Positions 49,131-61,492 of a stretch of 64,000 nt of DNA are shown here, piece by piece. Numbering within the stretch: the stretch's first letter is position 1; each line of letters starts with the position of its first letter. Location of the stretch: assembly GCA_023023105.1 (NCBI GenBank), contig CP083824.1, positions 682,001 through 746,000 of the forward strand, given 5' to 3'. Below the pieces are notes generated by a model. The model was not told the DNA's origin and searched no databases. It saw only the letters and a list, made by a program, of their open reading frames with translations. This DNA is from Enterobacter ludwigii. Its GTDB lineage: Bacteria; Pseudomonadota; Gammaproteobacteria; Enterobacterales; Enterobacteriaceae. The translations under genes and the position numbers were made by a program.

Positions 49131-50138
49131 ATGACAGGAATCACGCTGGCAGATGTTGCGAAGTACGCAGGGGTATCTACGGCAACGGTATCAATGGTGC
49201 TGTGCAATAAAGGGCGCATTTCGCAAAGCACACGCGAAAGGGTACTGAAGGCGCTGGATGAATCGGGCTATGTCTATAACCAGACGGCGGCAAACCTGCG
49301 AAACCGCAGCAGTAATCAGGTGGGGCTGCTGTTGCATGACATCACCAACCCTTTCTACGGCGAGATGACCGCCGGCTTAAGCCATGAGATGGAGCGCCAT
49401 GAGCTGATGCTGTTTCTGGCAAATAGCGAAGAATCCGCCGAGCGACAGCAAAAGTTTGTTGATTCGCTGATGCGTAACAACGTGGGTGGCATGGTGCTCT
49501 GTGCCGCCCGCGAAACGCCCCAATCATTTTTTGATAGCCTGAAGCGACGCAATATTCCGGCGATTATGGTTGTACGACCGCTTAGCGATCCGGGGTTCGA
49601 TTTTGTTGGAACAGATAACTTTCTTGGCACCCAAATGGCGACCGAACATCTTTTAAAAATGGGACACCGGCGGATCGCATTTATCGGCGGTAGCCAGAAT
49701 TCGGGGTCACGGGCGCAGCGTATTGGCGGATTTACCAGTAAACTTCTGGAATACGGTATTACGCCGAATCCGGCCTGGATTGTGACTTCACAGGCCAGCC
49801 AAAGCGATGGTGCACGGGTGGCAGAGAGTTTGCTGACCGATAATCCGGAAATCACCGCCGCGATTTGTTATCAGGATATTGTGGCCCTCGGGGTTATGCA
49901 GTGTTTACGCAAATTGAACCGGGAACCCGGACGTGATTTTGCCCTGGTGGGATTCGATGACATCACCGAAGCGGCGCTGGTTCAGCCTGCACTAACGACG
50001 GTATCTGTCGCCGCGAAAGAGATTGGGCGCAAGGCAGGAGAGTTGCTGTATAGCCGCATGCAAGGAAATGATGAACCGGCAAAACGGATTATCCTTCCCC
50101 CCGCCCTCGTGGTGCGGGAATCCTGCGGTTTTCGCTGA
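49131..50138 (+). CDS. LacI-family repressor of the sugar regulon
   Basis: The 335-residue protein starts with the LacI helix-turn-helix and hinge (ITLADVAKYAGVSTATVSMV, then RVLKALDESGYVYNQTAANL). The rest is the periplasmic-binding-like effector domain with AFIGG and LVGFDDI. Closest remembered relative is MalI, but the operators differ. It is divergent from the permease operon with three matching palindromes in between, so it probably represses that operon, itself and the cupin pair. The inducer is unknown, probably a sugar or its phosphate. AGGAG precedes the ATG. Confidence 0.9.
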   Translation: MTGITLADVAKYAGVSTATVSMVLCNKGRISQSTRERVLKALDESGYVYNQTAANLRNRSSNQVGLLLHDITNPFYGEMTAGLSHEMERHELMLFLANSEESAERQQKFVDSLMRNNVGGMVLCAARETPQSFFDSLKRRNIPAIMVVRPLSDPGFDFVGTDNFLGTQMATEHLLKMGHRRIAFIGGSQNSGSRAQRIGGFTSKLLEYGITPNPAWIVTSQASQSDGARVAESLLTDNPEITAAICYQDIVALGVMQCLRKLNREPGRDFALVGFDDITEAALVQPALTTVSVAAKEIGRKAGELLYSRMQGNDEPAKRIILPPALVVRESCGFR

Positions 50139-50256
50139 TCGTTATGCTTTTTACTGATATTTCTTCCTGTTTATCATTAAATTCTAATTATTGGTGTTTT
50201 CAGTTGGCAGCACAGAGCAAGGCTGGTTAATCTGAAAACGGTTTACATCATTTTAA

Positions 50257-51093
<837 letters not shown>

Positions 51094-51146
51094 AGCTTAT
51101 TACCCATCGTGATGTGGTTATTGCAGTCGTAATTACTTGATTGCAT

Positions 51147-51170
51147 AGGGCAATAATTTATTGCCCTTTT
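51147..51170 (+). terminator. Terminator after dapB
   Basis: AGGGCAAT (51147-51154) pairs with ATTGCCCT (51160-51167) around a 5-base AT loop; TTT and ATTTT follow. Confidence 0.8.
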
Positions 51171-51255
51171 ATTTTACCTGTTTCATTGTCTATTCTCTAT
51201 TTTTCATACAAAAACACGCTTTTAAATCTCTTTTTTCGTTGCTGAAATGTAAATT

Positions 51256-51271
51256 TTGACCATCTGGTCTA
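51256..51271. promoter_or_regulatory. RutR-type site
   Basis: TTGACCATCTGGTCTA fits the RutR consensus TTGACCANNTGGTCAA at all but one defined base. In E. coli RutR with uracil affects carAB P1. Confidence 0.8.
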
Positions 51272-51312
51272 CTTTTTATAGTTCTCACCCCAGATTTCTC
51301 ATTAAACTTGCC

Positions 51313-51328
51313 GCGCAAGCGTTTTCTG
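51313..51328. promoter_or_regulatory. PurR-type box
   Basis: GCGCAAGCGTTTTCTG agrees well with the PurR consensus ACGCAAACGTTTTCGT. In E. coli PurR represses carAB P1 when purines are plentiful. Confidence 0.75.
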
Positions 51329-51498
51329 CGGTGATTTACCTGATCTTTTTGTCGGTTAAGCCGCCTTTGGGTCTCCAGGCTTGCAAAAGAACAAACAAAA
51401 TCTCCGTTTTAAGTTGACTTTTACCTACCAAATCTCCAGAATGCCGCCGTTTGCCAAAAATCCGCTGGCAACACATTTGCATTGATCCATGACATGGT

Positions 51499-51537
51499 TA
51501 TGAATTAATATGCAAATAAAGTGAGTGAATATTCTCT
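51499..51537. promoter_or_regulatory. Two ARG boxes over carAB P2
   Basis: TATGAATTAATATGCAAA and the adjoining AGTGAGTGAATATTCTCT resemble ARG boxes. The first overlaps the P2 -10 box, so arginine-loaded ArgR would block P2. Confidence 0.8.
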
Positions 51538-51547
51538 GGAGGGTGTT

Positions 51548-52696
51548 TTGATTAAGTCAGCGCTATTGGTTCTGGAAGACGGAACCCAGTTTATCGGTCG
51601 GGCCATAGGGGCAACAGGTTCGGCGGTTGGGGAAGTCGTTTTCAATACTTCAATGACCGGTTATCAAGAAATCCTCACTGATCCTTCCTATTCTCGCCAA
51701 ATCGTTACTCTTACTTATCCTCATATCGGCAATGTCGGCACCAATGCGGCTGACGAAGAATCCTCTCAGGTACATGCGCAAGGTCTGGTCATTCGCGACC
51801 TGCCGCTGATTGCCAGCAACTTCCGCAACACCGAAGACCTCTCTTCTTACCTGAAGCGCCATAACATTGTGGCGATTGCCGATATTGATACCCGTAAGTT
51901 AACGCGTCTGCTGCGCGAGAAAGGTGCACAAAACGGCTGCATCATTGCGGGTGATAACCTGGATGCGGCCCTGGCGCTGGAAAAAGCGAAAGCCTTCCCG
52001 GGTCTGAACGGCATGGACCTGGCGAAAGAGGTGACTACCGCTGAAGCCTACAACTGGACGCAGGGTAGCTGGACGCTGGAAGGCGACCTGCCAGAAGCGA
52101 AAAAAGAGAGCGAACTGCCATTCCACGTGGTGGCCTACGATTTCGGTGCCAAGCGCAATATCCTGCGCATGCTGGTTGACCGCGGTTGCCGTCTGACCGT
52201 TGTGCCTGCACAAACCTCTGCGGAAGAAGTCCTGAAGATGAACCCGGACGGTATCTTCCTCTCTAACGGTCCGGGTGACCCGGCTCCGTGCGATTACGCT
52301 ATCAACGCCATTAAATCTTTCCTGGAAACCGATATCCCGGTCTTCGGCATCTGTCTCGGCCATCAGTTGCTGGCGCTGGCGAGCGGTGCGAACACCGTTA
52401 AGATGAAATTCGGTCACCACGGTGGTAACCACCCGGTGAAAGATATCGACAACAACACGGTGATGATCACCGCGCAGAACCACGGTTTTGCTGTCGATGA
52501 AGCCTCAATGCCGGCTAACCTGCGCGTGACGCATAAATCACTGTTCGATGGCACCCTGCAGGGTATCCACCGTACCGACAAGCCAGCGTTCAGCTTCCAG
52601 GGTCACCCTGAAGCCAGCCCGGGCCCGCACGATGCCGCACCGCTGTTCGATCACTTCATCGAACTTATCGAGCAATACCGTAAGACCGCTAAATAA
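51548..52696 (+). CDS. carA: Carbamoyl-phosphate synthase small chain
   Basis: CarA is the glutamine amidotransferase subunit and sends ammonia to CarB. The rare TTG start at 51548, behind GGAGGG, gives 382 residues beginning (M)[11 protein letters not shown], as in E. coli; an upstream GTG at 51521 lies inside an ARG box. The catalytic cysteine is in FGICLGHQ near residue 269, with HPEASPGP near the end. carB follows 18 bases later. Confidence 0.97.
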   Translation: MIKSALLVLEDGTQFIGRAIGATGSAVGEVVFNTSMTGYQEILTDPSYSRQIVTLTYPHIGNVGTNAADEESSQVHAQGLVIRDLPLIASNFRNTEDLSSYLKRHNIVAIADIDTRKLTRLLREKGAQNGCIIAGDNLDAALALEKAKAFPGLNGMDLAKEVTTAEAYNWTQGSWTLEGDLPEAKKESELPFHVVAYDFGAKRNILRMLVDRGCRLTVVPAQTSAEEVLKMNPDGIFLSNGPGDPAPCDYAINAIKSFLETDIPVFGICLGHQLLALASGANTVKMKFGHHGGNHPVKDIDNNTVMITAQNHGFAVDEASMPANLRVTHKSLFDGTLQGIHRTDKPAFSFQGHPEASPGPHDAAPLFDHFIELIEQYRKTAK

Positions 52697-52714
52697 TCAG
52701 GAGCTGAGAAGACA

Positions 52715-55700
52715 ATGCCAAAACGTACAGACATAAAAAGCATCCTGATCCTTGGCGCTGGCCCGATTGTTATCGGCCAGGCCTGTGAATTTGACTACTC
52801 CGGTGCGCAGGCGTGTAAAGCTCTGCGTGAAGAGGGCTACCGCGTCATTCTGGTGAACTCTAACCCGGCAACCATCATGACCGACCCGGAAATGGCTGAT
52901 GCAACCTACATCGAGCCAATTCACTGGGAAGTAGTGCGCAAAATCATCGAAAAAGAGCGCCCGGATGCGGTACTGCCAACGATGGGCGGCCAGACGGCGC
53001 TGAACTGTGCGCTGGAGCTGGAGCGTCAGGGCGTGCTTGCCGAATTCGGCGTAACCATGATTGGTGCGACCGCCGACGCGATTGATAAAGCAGAAGACCG
53101 TCGTCGCTTCGACGTGGCGATGAAAAAAATCGGCCTCGACACCGCGCGTTCCGGTATTGCACACAACATGGAAGAAGCGCTGGCCGTCGCGGCTGACGTG
53201 GGTTATCCATGTATCATCCGTCCTTCCTTCACCATGGGCGGCACCGGTGGCGGTATCGCTTACAACCGCGAAGAGTTCGAAGAGATTTGCGAACGCGGTC
53301 TGGATCTTTCCCCAACCAAAGAGCTGCTGATTGACGAATCGCTGATTGGCTGGAAAGAGTACGAGATGGAAGTGGTGCGTGATAAAAACGACAACTGCAT
53401 CATCGTCTGTTCCATTGAAAACTTTGATGCGATGGGGATCCACACCGGTGACTCCATCACCGTGGCACCTGCCCAGACCCTGACCGACAAAGAGTATCAA
53501 ATCATGCGTAACGCCTCGATGGCGGTACTGCGTGAAATCGGCGTGGAAACCGGCGGTTCTAACGTACAGTTCTCGGTGAACCCGAAAACCGGACGCCTGA
53601 TTGTTATCGAAATGAACCCGCGTGTATCCCGTTCCTCGGCGCTGGCCTCTAAAGCCACCGGCTTCCCGATTGCCAAAGTAGCAGCGAAACTGGCGGTGGG
53701 TTACACCCTCGACGAGCTGATGAACGACATCACCGGCGGCCGCACCCCTGCGTCCTTCGAACCGTCTATCGACTACGTTGTGACGAAAATACCTCGCTTC
53801 AACTTCGAGAAATTCGCTGGCGCGAACGACCGTCTGACTACCCAGATGAAATCTGTCGGCGAAGTGATGGCAATTGGCCGCACCCAGCAGGAATCCCTGC
53901 AGAAAGCGCTGCGTGGCCTGGAAGTAGGCGCGACCGGTTTTGACCCGAAAGTGAGCCTGGACGACCCGGAAGCACTGACAAAAATTCGCCGCGAGCTGAA
54001 AGACGCGGGCGCAGAGCGTATCTGGTATATCGCCGATGCCTTCCGCGCAGGCCTGTCTGTGGACGGCGTCTTCAACCTGACCAACATTGACCGCTGGTTC
54101 CTGGTGCAGATTGAAGAGCTGGTGCGTCTGGAAGAGAAAGTGGCGGATCTGGGCATCAACGGTCTGGACGCTGACTTCCTGCGCGTGCTGAAGCGTAAAG
54201 GCTTCGCCGATGCGCGTCTGGCTAAGCTGGCAGGCGTGCGCGAAGCGGAAATCCGCAAGCTGCGTGACCAGTTCAACCTGCACCCGGTCTACAAGCGTGT
54301 GGACACCTGTGCGGCAGAATTCTCGACCGATACCGCGTACATGTACTCCACGTATGAAGATGAGTGCGAAGCGAACCCGTCAGTCGACCGCGACAAAATT
54401 ATGGTACTGGGCGGTGGTCCAAACCGTATCGGCCAGGGCATTGAGTTCGATTACTGCTGCGTTCACGCCTCTCTGGCGCTGCGTGAAGACGGTTACGAAA
54501 CCATTATGGTTAACTGTAACCCGGAAACCGTATCCACTGACTACGACACCTCTGACCGTCTGTACTTTGAGCCGGTAACACTGGAAGACGTGCTGGAAAT
54601 CGTGCGTATCGAGAAGCCAAAAGGCGTTATCGTGCAGTACGGCGGCCAGACCCCGTTGAAGTTGGCGCGCGCGCTGGAAGCGGCTGGCGTACCGGTTATC
54701 GGTACCAGCCCGGATGCGATTGACCGTGCAGAAGACCGTGAGCGTTTCCAGCAGGCGGTTGACCGTCTGAAACTGAAACAGCCGGCAAACGCCACCGTAA
54801 CTGCGATTGAACAGGCTGTTGAGAAGGCGAAAGAGATTGGCTACCCACTGGTGGTGCGTCCTTCTTACGTACTGGGCGGCCGGGCGATGGAAATCGTTTA
54901 TGACGAAGCAGACCTGCGTCGCTACTTCCAGACTGCGGTAAGCGTCTCTAACGATGCGCCAGTGCTGCTCGACCGCTTCCTGGACGATGCAGTAGAAGTG
55001 GACGTTGACGCTATCTGCGACGGCGAAATGGTGCTGATTGGCGGCATCATGGAGCACATCGAGCAGGCGGGCGTTCACTCCGGTGACTCTGCCTGTTCTC
55101 TGCCTGCGTACACCCTGAGCCAGGAGATTCAGGACGTGATGCGTCAGCAGGTGCAGAAGCTGGCCTTCGAGCTGCAGGTTCGTGGTCTGATGAACGTCCA
55201 GTTCGCCGTTAAAGACAACGAAGTGTACCTGATTGAAGTGAACCCCCGTGCGGCACGTACCGTACCGTTCGTCTCCAAAGCGACCGGTGTTCCACTGGCG
55301 AAAGTGGCGGCGCGCGTGATGGCAGGCCAGACGCTGGCTCAGCAGGGCGTAACCAAAGAGATCATCCCACCGTACTACTCGGTGAAAGAAGTGGTACTGC
55401 CGTTCAACAAATTCCCGGGCGTTGACCCACTGTTAGGGCCAGAAATGCGCTCCACCGGGGAAGTGATGGGCGTAGGCCGCACCTTCGCAGAAGCCTTTGC
55501 GAAAGCGCAGCTGGGCAGCAGCTCCACCATGAGAAAATCAGGCCGTGCGCTGCTCTCTGTTCGCGAAGGCGATAAAGAGCGCGTGGTTGACCTGGCTGCC
55601 AAGCTGCTGAAACAGGGCTTCGAGCTGGATGCGACCCACGGTACGGCGATTGTGCTGGGTGAAGCAGGTATCAATCCACGTCTGGTGAACAAGGTGCATG

Positions 55701-55939
55701 AAGGCCGTCCGCACATTCAGGACCGTATCAAGAATGGCGAATACACCTACATCATCAACACCACGGCGGGCCGTCAGGCGATTGAAGACTCCAAGCTGAT
55801 TCGCCGCAGCGCGCTGCAGTACAAAGTGCACTACGACACCACCCTGAACGGCGGTTTCGCAACAGCCATGGCGCTGAACGCGGATGCCACCGAGAAGGTG
55901 ATTTCGGTGCAGGAAATGCACGCGCAGATTAACAAGTAA
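52715..55939 (+). CDS. carB: Carbamoyl-phosphate synthase large chain
   Basis: CarB makes carbamoyl phosphate for arginine and pyrimidine synthesis. The 1074 residues contain two repeated ATP-grasp halves, each with a start such as [13 protein letters not shown] / [13 protein letters not shown], and a C-terminal allosteric domain that binds ornithine and UMP. Length is one or so from E. coli CarB (1073). A hairpin terminator follows. The cai and fix genes that follow in E. coli are absent. Confidence 0.98.
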   Translation: MPKRTDIKSILILGAGPIVIGQACEFDYSGAQACKALREEGYRVILVNSNPATIMTDPEMADATYIEPIHWEVVRKIIEKERPDAVLPTMGGQTALNCALELERQGVLAEFGVTMIGATADAIDKAEDRRRFDVAMKKIGLDTARSGIAHNMEEALAVAADVGYPCIIRPSFTMGGTGGGIAYNREEFEEICERGLDLSPTKELLIDESLIGWKEYEMEVVRDKNDNCIIVCSIENFDAMGIHTGDSITVAPAQTLTDKEYQIMRNASMAVLREIGVETGGSNVQFSVNPKTGRLIVIEMNPRVSRSSALASKATGFPIAKVAAKLAVGYTLDELMNDITGGRTPASFEPSIDYVVTKIPRFNFEKFAGANDRLTTQMKSVGEVMAIGRTQQESLQKALRGLEVGATGFDPKVSLDDPEALTKIRRELKDAGAERIWYIADAFRAGLSVDGVFNLTNIDRWFLVQIEELVRLEEKVADLGINGLDADFLRVLKRKGFADARLAKLAGVREAEIRKLRDQFNLHPVYKRVDTCAAEFSTDTAYMYSTYEDECEANPSVDRDKIMVLGGGPNRIGQGIEFDYCCVHASLALREDGYETIMVNCNPETVSTDYDTSDRLYFEPVTLEDVLEIVRIEKPKGVIVQYGGQTPLKLARALEAAGVPVIGTSPDAIDRAEDRERFQQAVDRLKLKQPANATVTAIEQAVEKAKEIGYPLVVRPSYVLGGRAMEIVYDEADLRRYFQTAVSVSNDAPVLLDRFLDDAVEVDVDAICDGEMVLIGGIMEHIEQAGVHSGDSACSLPAYTLSQEIQDVMRQQVQKLAFELQVRGLMNVQFAVKDNEVYLIEVNPRAARTVPFVSKATGVPLAKVAARVMAGQTLAQQGVTKEIIPPYYSVKEVVLPFNKFPGVDPLLGPEMRSTGEVMGVGRTFAEAFAKAQLGSSSTMRKSGRALLSVREGDKERVVDLAAKLLKQGFELDATHGTAIVLGEAGINPRLVNKVHEGRPHIQDRIKNGEYTYIINTTAGRQAIEDSKLIRRSALQYKVHYDTTLNGGFATAMALNADATEKVISVQEMHAQINK

Positions 55940-55943
55940 GTAA

Positions 55944-55976
55944 AAATGCCCGGCAGCACTCTGTTGCCGGGCATTA
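55944..55976 (+). terminator. Hairpin after carB
   Basis: ATGCCCGGCA (55946-55955) pairs with TGCCGGGCAT (55965-55974) around a 9-base loop; A-rich before, TT only after, so it may work weakly as a terminator. Confidence 0.7.
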
Positions 55977-56078
55977 TCCCCACCTTCAGAACCTTCTGGT
56001 TTTCCATCCACATTCAGTCAGTTAGCCTAAAATGGTTAGGTCGATAACGAAATCCAACTGAATGCAGGGGAAAACACC

Positions 56079-56312
56079 ATGCAAAATAAATTACTGATCG
56101 CTTCCGTTCTGGCTGCCACGACAATGTTTACCGTTGCGGGCTGTTCGTCTAATCAGGCCGTAAAAACCACTGATGGCAAAACCATTGTCACCGACGGCAA
56201 ACCGCAGGTGGATGACGATACCGGGCTGGTGTCGTATAAAAACGCCGAAACCGGTCAAAACGAGCAGATTAACCGTGACCAGGTAAAATCTATGGGCGAG
56301 CTGGATAACTAA
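56079..56312 (+). CDS. YgdI/YgdR-type small lipoprotein
   Basis: The 77-residue protein has a lipoprotein signal with lipobox TVAGC, so Cys22 or so would be lipid-modified. The mature part TTDGKTIVTDGKPQVDDDTGLVSYKNAETG matches the DUF903 family (YgdI, YgdR). It should sit in the outer or inner membrane facing the periplasm; residue 2 after Cys is Ser, which favours the outer membrane. Function unknown. It stands alone between carB and kefF. Confidence 0.88.
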   Translation: MQNKLLIASVLAATTMFTVAGCSSNQAVKTTDGKTIVTDGKPQVDDDTGLVSYKNAETGQNEQINRDQVKSMGELDN

Positions 56313-56415
56313 TTCAGAATTCTGCCGTTAGCCCGTCAATAATATTCACTATTAGCCTGCTGAATTACTGACTACACTCTTTTGTTAAAAGAAAGCAGTA
56401 ACAACAGGCTAATCA

Positions 56416-56946
56416 ATGATTCTGATAATTTATGCACATCCCTATCCGCAGCACTCGCATGCGAATAAGCGGATGCTTGAGCAGGTAAGGACGCTTGATA
56501 ACGTAGAGGTACGTTCCCTCTATCAACTTTATCCCGATTTTAATATCGACATCGCCGCTGAGCAGGAAGCGGTTTCGCGCGCTGATCTGATTATCTGGCA
56601 GCATCCTATGCAGTGGTACAGCACCCCTCCGCTTCTGAAACTGTGGATTGATAAAGTCTTCTCCCATGGCTGGGCATATGGTCATAACGGCCATGCACTG
56701 AAGGGCAAAAACCTGATGTGGGCGGTCACGACCGGCGGTGGGGAAAGCCACTTTGATATTGGCTCCTTCCCGGGTTTTGACGTCCTGGCACAGCCGCTGC
56801 AGGCCACCGCGCTCTATTGCGGGATGAACTGGCTTCCGCCTTTTGCGATGCACTGTACTTTTGTATGCGACGATGAAACGTTGCAGGCGCAGGCTCGTCA
56901 TTATAAACAACGCTTACTTGAGTGGCAGGAGGCGCACCATGGATAG
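56416..56946 (+). CDS. kefF: KefF, quinone reductase and activator of KefC
   Basis: KefF is a flavodoxin-like oxidoreductase that binds KefC and is needed for its full activity in response to glutathione adducts. The 176 residues start with [17 protein letters not shown] and carry the flavin-binding [18 protein letters not shown]. Length equals E. coli KefF. It overlaps kefC by 8 bases. Confidence 0.97.
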   Translation: MILIIYAHPYPQHSHANKRMLEQVRTLDNVEVRSLYQLYPDFNIDIAAEQEAVSRADLIIWQHPMQWYSTPPLLKLWIDKVFSHGWAYGHNGHALKGKNLMWAVTTGGGESHFDIGSFPGFDVLAQPLQATALYCGMNWLPPFAMHCTFVCDDETLQAQARHYKQRLLEWQEAHHG

Positions 56947-58804
56947 CCATACGCTGATACAGGCGCTGATTTACCTCGGCGCGGCGGCGCTGATTGTGCC
57001 CGTGGCAGTACGTCTGGGGCTGGGGTCTGTCCTCGGCTACCTGATTGCGGGTTGCGTCATTGGGCCGTGGGGCTTTCGTCTGGTCACGGATGCAGAGGCG
57101 ATTCTCCATTTCGCTGAAATTGGCGTCGTCTTGATGTTGTTTGTGATTGGCCTTGAGCTCGACCCGCAGCGTTTGTGGAAACTTCGTGCCTCGGTATTTG
57201 GCGGTGGCGCGCTGCAAATGGTGGCCTGCGGCCTGCTGCTGGCTGGGTTCTGCATTCTGTTGGGAATGGACTGGAAAGTGGCTGAGCTTATCGGCATGAC
57301 GCTGGCGCTCTCCTCGACGGCCATTGCTATGCAGGCCATGAACGAGCGAAATCTGACGGTCTCTCAGATGGGGCGCAGTGCGTTTTCGGTGCTGTTGTTC
57401 CAGGATATTGCTGCTATTCCGCTGGTGGCAATGATCCCGCTGCTGGCGGCAAGTGGTTCCTCTACGACGCTTGGCGCTTTCGCGCTGTCGGCATTGAAGG
57501 TGGTAGGGGCGCTGGCGCTGGTGGTCCTGCTTGGCCGCTACGTGACTCGTCCGCTGCTGCGGTTTGTTGCCCGCTCAGGACTGCGTGAAGTCTTCAGTGC
57601 GGTGGCACTGTTCCTGGTGTTCGGTTTTGGTCTGCTGCTGGAAGAGGCCGGCCTGTCGATGGCGATGGGAGCGTTCCTCGCAGGCGTTCTGCTGGCGAGT
57701 TCTGAATATCGTCACGCGCTGGAAAGCGATATTGAGCCGTTCAAAGGGCTACTGCTGGGACTGTTTTTCATCGGTGTGGGGATGTCGGTCGACTTCGGCA
57801 CGCTGGTGACACATCCGCTGCGGATCATCATCCTGCTGGTCGGTTTCCTGGTCATTAAAATGGCGATGTTGTGGTTGATTGCCCGTCCGCTGAAGGTGCC
57901 GGGCAAACAGCGTCGCTGGTTTGCCGTGCTGCTGGGGCAGGGAAGCGAATTTGCGTTCGTGGTCTTTGGTGCGGCGCAGATGGCAAACGTACTCGAGCCT
58001 GAGTGGGCGAAAGCGCTGACGCTTGCCGTGGCGCTGTCGATGGCGGCGACGCCTGTTCTGCTGGTGGTGCTGACGCGTCTGGAAAAATCGGGCAGTGAGC
58101 AGGAGCGGGAGGCCGATGAAATTGATGAAGAACAGCCGCGGGTGATTATCGCCGGATTCGGTCGCTATGGGCAGATCGTTGGTCGTTTACTGCTGTCGAG
58201 CGGGGTTAAAATGGTCATCCTCGATCACGATCCTGACCATGTCGATACCCTGCGTAAATTTGATATGAAAGTCTTTTACGGGGATGCGACCCGTGTTGAT
58301 CTGCTGGAGTCTGCCGGGGCGGCAAAAGCCGAGGTGCTGATTAACGCCATCGACGATCCAGAGACCAGCATGCAGATGGTGGAACTGGTAAAAGAACATT
58401 TCCCGGAGCTGACCATTATCTCCCGTGCACGCGATGTGGATCATTATATCCGCTTGCGGCAGGCGGGCGTCGACGCACCTGAGCGTGAGACGTTTGAAGG
58501 TGCGCTGAAATCTGGCCGTATGGCGCTGGAAAATCTGGGGCTTGGCGCGTATGAAGCGCGAGAGCGTGCAGACCTGTTCCGCCGCTTCAATACCGATATG
58601 GTAGAAGAGATGGCGGCGATGGCGGGTAGTACGGCCACTGAGCGTGCTGCAGTGTTTAAACGTACCAGTGCGATGCTGACAGAGATCATCAATGAAGATC
58701 GTAATCATCTGTCGCTGATCCAGCGTCATGGCTGGCAGGGCACGGAAGAGGGCAAGCACACGGGTAACCCGGAAGACGAACCAGAGAGTAAACCCTCAGT
58801 GTGA
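56939..58804 (+). CDS. kefC: Glutathione-gated potassium efflux antiporter KefC
   Basis: KefC exports potassium in exchange for protons and protects against electrophiles. The ATG at 56939 gives 621 residues (620 in E. coli). About 12-13 membrane helices occupy residues 1-380, with [14 protein letters not shown] Rossmann-type KTN domain with [11 protein letters not shown] begins near residue 408. Glutathione and KefF bind this part. Translation is coupled to kefF. Confidence 0.97.
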   Translation: MDSHTLIQALIYLGAAALIVPVAVRLGLGSVLGYLIAGCVIGPWGFRLVTDAEAILHFAEIGVVLMLFVIGLELDPQRLWKLRASVFGGGALQMVACGLLLAGFCILLGMDWKVAELIGMTLALSSTAIAMQAMNERNLTVSQMGRSAFSVLLFQDIAAIPLVAMIPLLAASGSSTTLGAFALSALKVVGALALVVLLGRYVTRPLLRFVARSGLREVFSAVALFLVFGFGLLLEEAGLSMAMGAFLAGVLLASSEYRHALESDIEPFKGLLLGLFFIGVGMSVDFGTLVTHPLRIIILLVGFLVIKMAMLWLIARPLKVPGKQRRWFAVLLGQGSEFAFVVFGAAQMANVLEPEWAKALTLAVALSMAATPVLLVVLTRLEKSGSEQEREADEIDEEQPRVIIAGFGRYGQIVGRLLLSSGVKMVILDHDPDHVDTLRKFDMKVFYGDATRVDLLESAGAAKAEVLINAIDDPETSMQMVELVKEHFPELTIISRARDVDHYIRLRQAGVDAPERETFEGALKSGRMALENLGLGAYEARERADLFRRFNTDMVEEMAAMAGSTATERAAVFKRTSAMLTEIINEDRNHLSLIQRHGWQGTEEGKHTGNPEDEPESKPSV

Positions 58805-58885
58805 AGAGGTGTTGCCAGCAATAATAAAAAATTTCTGTTTCTTTACCCTGCCGCCAGTCGACGAAAGATTAAGCTTTCCGTATAG

Positions 58886-59398
<513 letters not shown>

Positions 59399-59404
59399 GT
59401 GATT

Positions 59405-59430
59405 TTCCCTCTCCCGTCCGGGAGAGGGAA
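59405..59430. repeat. REP-like palindrome, copy 3
   Basis: TTCCCTCTCCCG, two bases and CGGGAGAGGGAA form a 12-bp stem between convergent folA and apaH. The core is the same as in copies 1 and 2, without the side arm. It probably acts as terminator. Confidence 0.85.
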
Positions 59431-59436
59431 TAAACC

Positions 59437-60285
59437 TCAGGAGGCAACGGCCTCGTCTTCACCTAAGTCCAGCTGTCGGTTGGATGGCTGGACAAAGTAA
59501 GCTTTATCTTCCCAGCGCAAGCAGGTTAACTCTCCACCCCAGCAGCATCCGGTATCAAGACCGTAGATCCCTTCAGGCGTGCCTTTACCTTCCAGCGCAG
59601 CCCAGTGACCGAACACCACGCTGTATTCGTTTGTCACAGGCCCCGGAATGGCAAACCACGGTTTGAGCGGGGCGGGCGCACTTTCCGGTGTCTCTTTTGA
59701 ATACATGTCCAGCTGCCCGTTCGGGAAACAAAAACGCATTCGGGTAAAAGCGTTGGTGATAAAGCGCAGGCGGGCCAGACCGCTGAGATCTTCGCTCCAG
59801 TGGTTCGGCATATCGCCGTACATGGCATCGAGGAAGAAAGGATATGAGTCGCTTGCCAGAACCGCTTCAACATCACGCGCACAGGTTTTCGCCGTTTCAA
59901 GATCCCATTGCGGCGTGATCCCGGCATGGGCCATGACCAGCTTTTTCTCTTCGTCGACCTGCAGCAAGGGCTGACGGCGTAGCCAGTTGATCAGCTCGTC
60001 CGCGTCCGGTGCATCCAGCAATGGCGTGAGCCGGTCTTTGGGTTTGTTGCGACTGATCCCGGCGAAGACAGCCAGTAAATGCAGATCGTGATTGCCCAGC
60101 ACCATGCGCACGTTGTCTCCCAGCGATTTGACGAAACGTAAAACATCAAGAGAGCCGGGGCCACGCGCAACTAAATCTCCCGTTAGCCAGAGTGTGTCCT
60201 GTCCGGGCGTAAAGTCGACCTGTTTTAATAATGCGATCAGTTCATCGTAGCAACCGTGAACGTCGCCAATCAGATATGTAGACAT
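59437..60285 (-). CDS. apaH: Diadenosine tetraphosphatase ApaH
   Basis: ApaH splits Ap4A into two ADP and also removes Np4 caps from RNA. The ATG at 60285 gives 282 residues that start [15 protein letters not shown]; a longer frame to 60405 would run into apaG. The metallophosphatase ligands are in [13 protein letters not shown] and GNHDLH. E. coli ApaH has 280 residues. It follows apaG by four bases. Confidence 0.96.
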   Translation of the reverse strand: MSTYLIGDVHGCYDELIALLKQVDFTPGQDTLWLTGDLVARGPGSLDVLRFVKSLGDNVRMVLGNHDLHLLAVFAGISRNKPKDRLTPLLDAPDADELINWLRRQPLLQVDEEKKLVMAHAGITPQWDLETAKTCARDVEAVLASDSYPFFLDAMYGDMPNHWSEDLSGLARLRFITNAFTRMRFCFPNGQLDMYSKETPESAPAPLKPWFAIPGPVTNEYSVVFGHWAALEGKGTPEGIYGLDTGCCWGGELTCLRWEDKAYFVQPSNRQLDLGEDEAVAS

Positions 60286-60289
60286 TAGA

Positions 60290-60667
60290 TTAATGAATGA
60301 GTGTTGTAACGGCGAGACGGAACACAGGAATAGCAACGCGGAACACATTGCCATCAACGTCGACCATTTCGTAATGGCCTTGCATGGTACCCAGCGGCGT
60401 TTCAATCACCGCGCCGCTGGTGTACTGATACTCTTCGCCAGGATCGATATGGGGTTGTTCACCGACCACACCTTCACCCTGAACTTCGATTTCACGGCCA
60501 TTACCGTTGGTGATAAGCCAGTAGCGCCCGCGCAGTTGCACAGGCATCCGCCCCAGATTGCGAATGGTCACGGTGTAAGCGAAGACATAGCGTTCTTCAT
60601 CCGGTGAGGATTGAGATTCAACATAGACGCTTTGTACATGGACACAGACGCGGGGCGAATCAATCAT
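60290..60667 (-). CDS. apaG: ApaG (Co2+/Mg2+ efflux-associated protein)
   Basis: ApaG is a 125-residue, all-beta protein of the fibronectin-like type, linked in Salmonella to cobalt and magnesium efflux; its biochemical role is unclear. The [20 protein letters not shown] segment near the end is typical. It lies three bases after rsmA and four before apaH on the same strand, as in E. coli. Confidence 0.96.
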   Translation of the reverse strand: MIDSPRVCVHVQSVYVESQSSPDEERYVFAYTVTIRNLGRMPVQLRGRYWLITNGNGREIEVQGEGVVGEQPHIDPGEEYQYTSGAVIETPLGTMQGHYEMVDVDGNVFRVAIPVFRLAVTTLIH

Positions 60668-60670
60668 GGC

Positions 60671-61492
60671 TTAACTCTCCTTCGGAGGCGCATTTTCACT
60701 GATGTAATTAGCCAGCTTGCAGTACTGCTCTACGGAGATGTTCTCTGCACGCATTGCCGGGTCGATACCCAACTCAGCCAGCACGTCAACCGTAAACAGA
60801 TTACCCAGGCTATTACGGATTGTTTTACGGCGCTGGTTAAAGGCTTCCGTAGTGATACGGCTCAGTACGCGCAGATCCTTGACCGGGTACGGCATCGTTT
60901 TATGCGGCACCAGGCGCACAACCGCAGAGTCTACTTTCGGTGGCGGCGTAAAGGCAGATGGCGGAACTTCGAGGACCGGGATCACGTTGCAGAAATATTG
61001 CGCCATCACGCTTAAACGACCATACGCTTTACTGTTCGGCCCTGCAACCAGTCGGTTAACAACCTCTTTTTGCAACATGAAGTGCATATCAGCAATGGCA
61101 TCAGTATAGCTAAAGAGATGGAACATTAGCGGTGTGGAGATGTTATACGGCAGGTTGCCGAATACGCGCAGAGGCTGTCCCATTTTTTCTGACAGTTCGC
61201 CAAAGTTCATGGTCATGGCATCCTGCTGATAGATGGTCAGCTTTGGCCCCAGGAACGGGTGCGTTTGCAGGCGTGCGGCCAGATCGCGGTCCAGTTCGAT
61301 AACGGTCAGTTCGTCGAGGCGTTCACCTACTGGCTCGGTCAGTGCGGCAAGACCTGGGCCGATTTCGACCATAGCCTGACCTTTCTGCGGATTAATGGCA
61401 GAGACGATGCTGTCGATCACGAACTGATCGTTGAGGAAGTTTTGCCCGAAGCGTTTTCGGGCTAAGTGGCCCTGATGGACTCGATTAGTCAT
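60671..61492 (-). CDS. rsmA: 16S rRNA dimethyladenosine transferase RsmA (KsgA)
   Basis: RsmA dimethylates A1518 and A1519 in 16S rRNA, a late step of 30S assembly. The 273 residues start with [11 protein letters not shown] and contain the S-adenosylmethionine loop [10 protein letters not shown] and the catalytic motif [10 protein letters not shown]. Length equals E. coli. It overlaps the end of pdxA by four bases. Confidence 0.98.
   Translation of the reverse strand: MTNRVHQGHLARKRFGQNFLNDQFVIDSIVSAINPQKGQAMVEIGPGLAALTEPVGERLDELTVIELDRDLAARLQTHPFLGPKLTIYQQDAMTMNFGELSEKMGQPLRVFGNLPYNISTPLMFHLFSYTDAIADMHFMLQKEVVNRLVAGPNSKAYGRLSVMAQYFCNVIPVLEVPPSAFTPPPKVDSAVVRLVPHKTMPYPVKDLRVLSRITTEAFNQRRKTIRNSLGNLFTVDVLAELGIDPAMRAENISVEQYCKLANYISENAPPKES

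Larger units (their letters stand above)
51171..51547. promoter_or_regulatory. carAB control region
   Basis: This stretch has no gene but is dense in control signals. In order: a RutR-type site at 51256-51271, a PurR-type box at 51313-51328, a distal promoter P1 (TTGACT 51414-51419, CAGAAT 51437-51442, spacer 17), a proximal promoter P2 (TTGCAT 51477-51482, TATGAA 51499-51504) and two ARG boxes at about 51499-51516 and 51520-51537. The order is that of the E. coli carAB region. Confidence 0.8.

Noticed and set aside
60286..60405. 40-residue N-terminal extension of ApaH
   Set aside because: It overlaps apaG, and the ATG at 60285 gives the conserved start and the family length.
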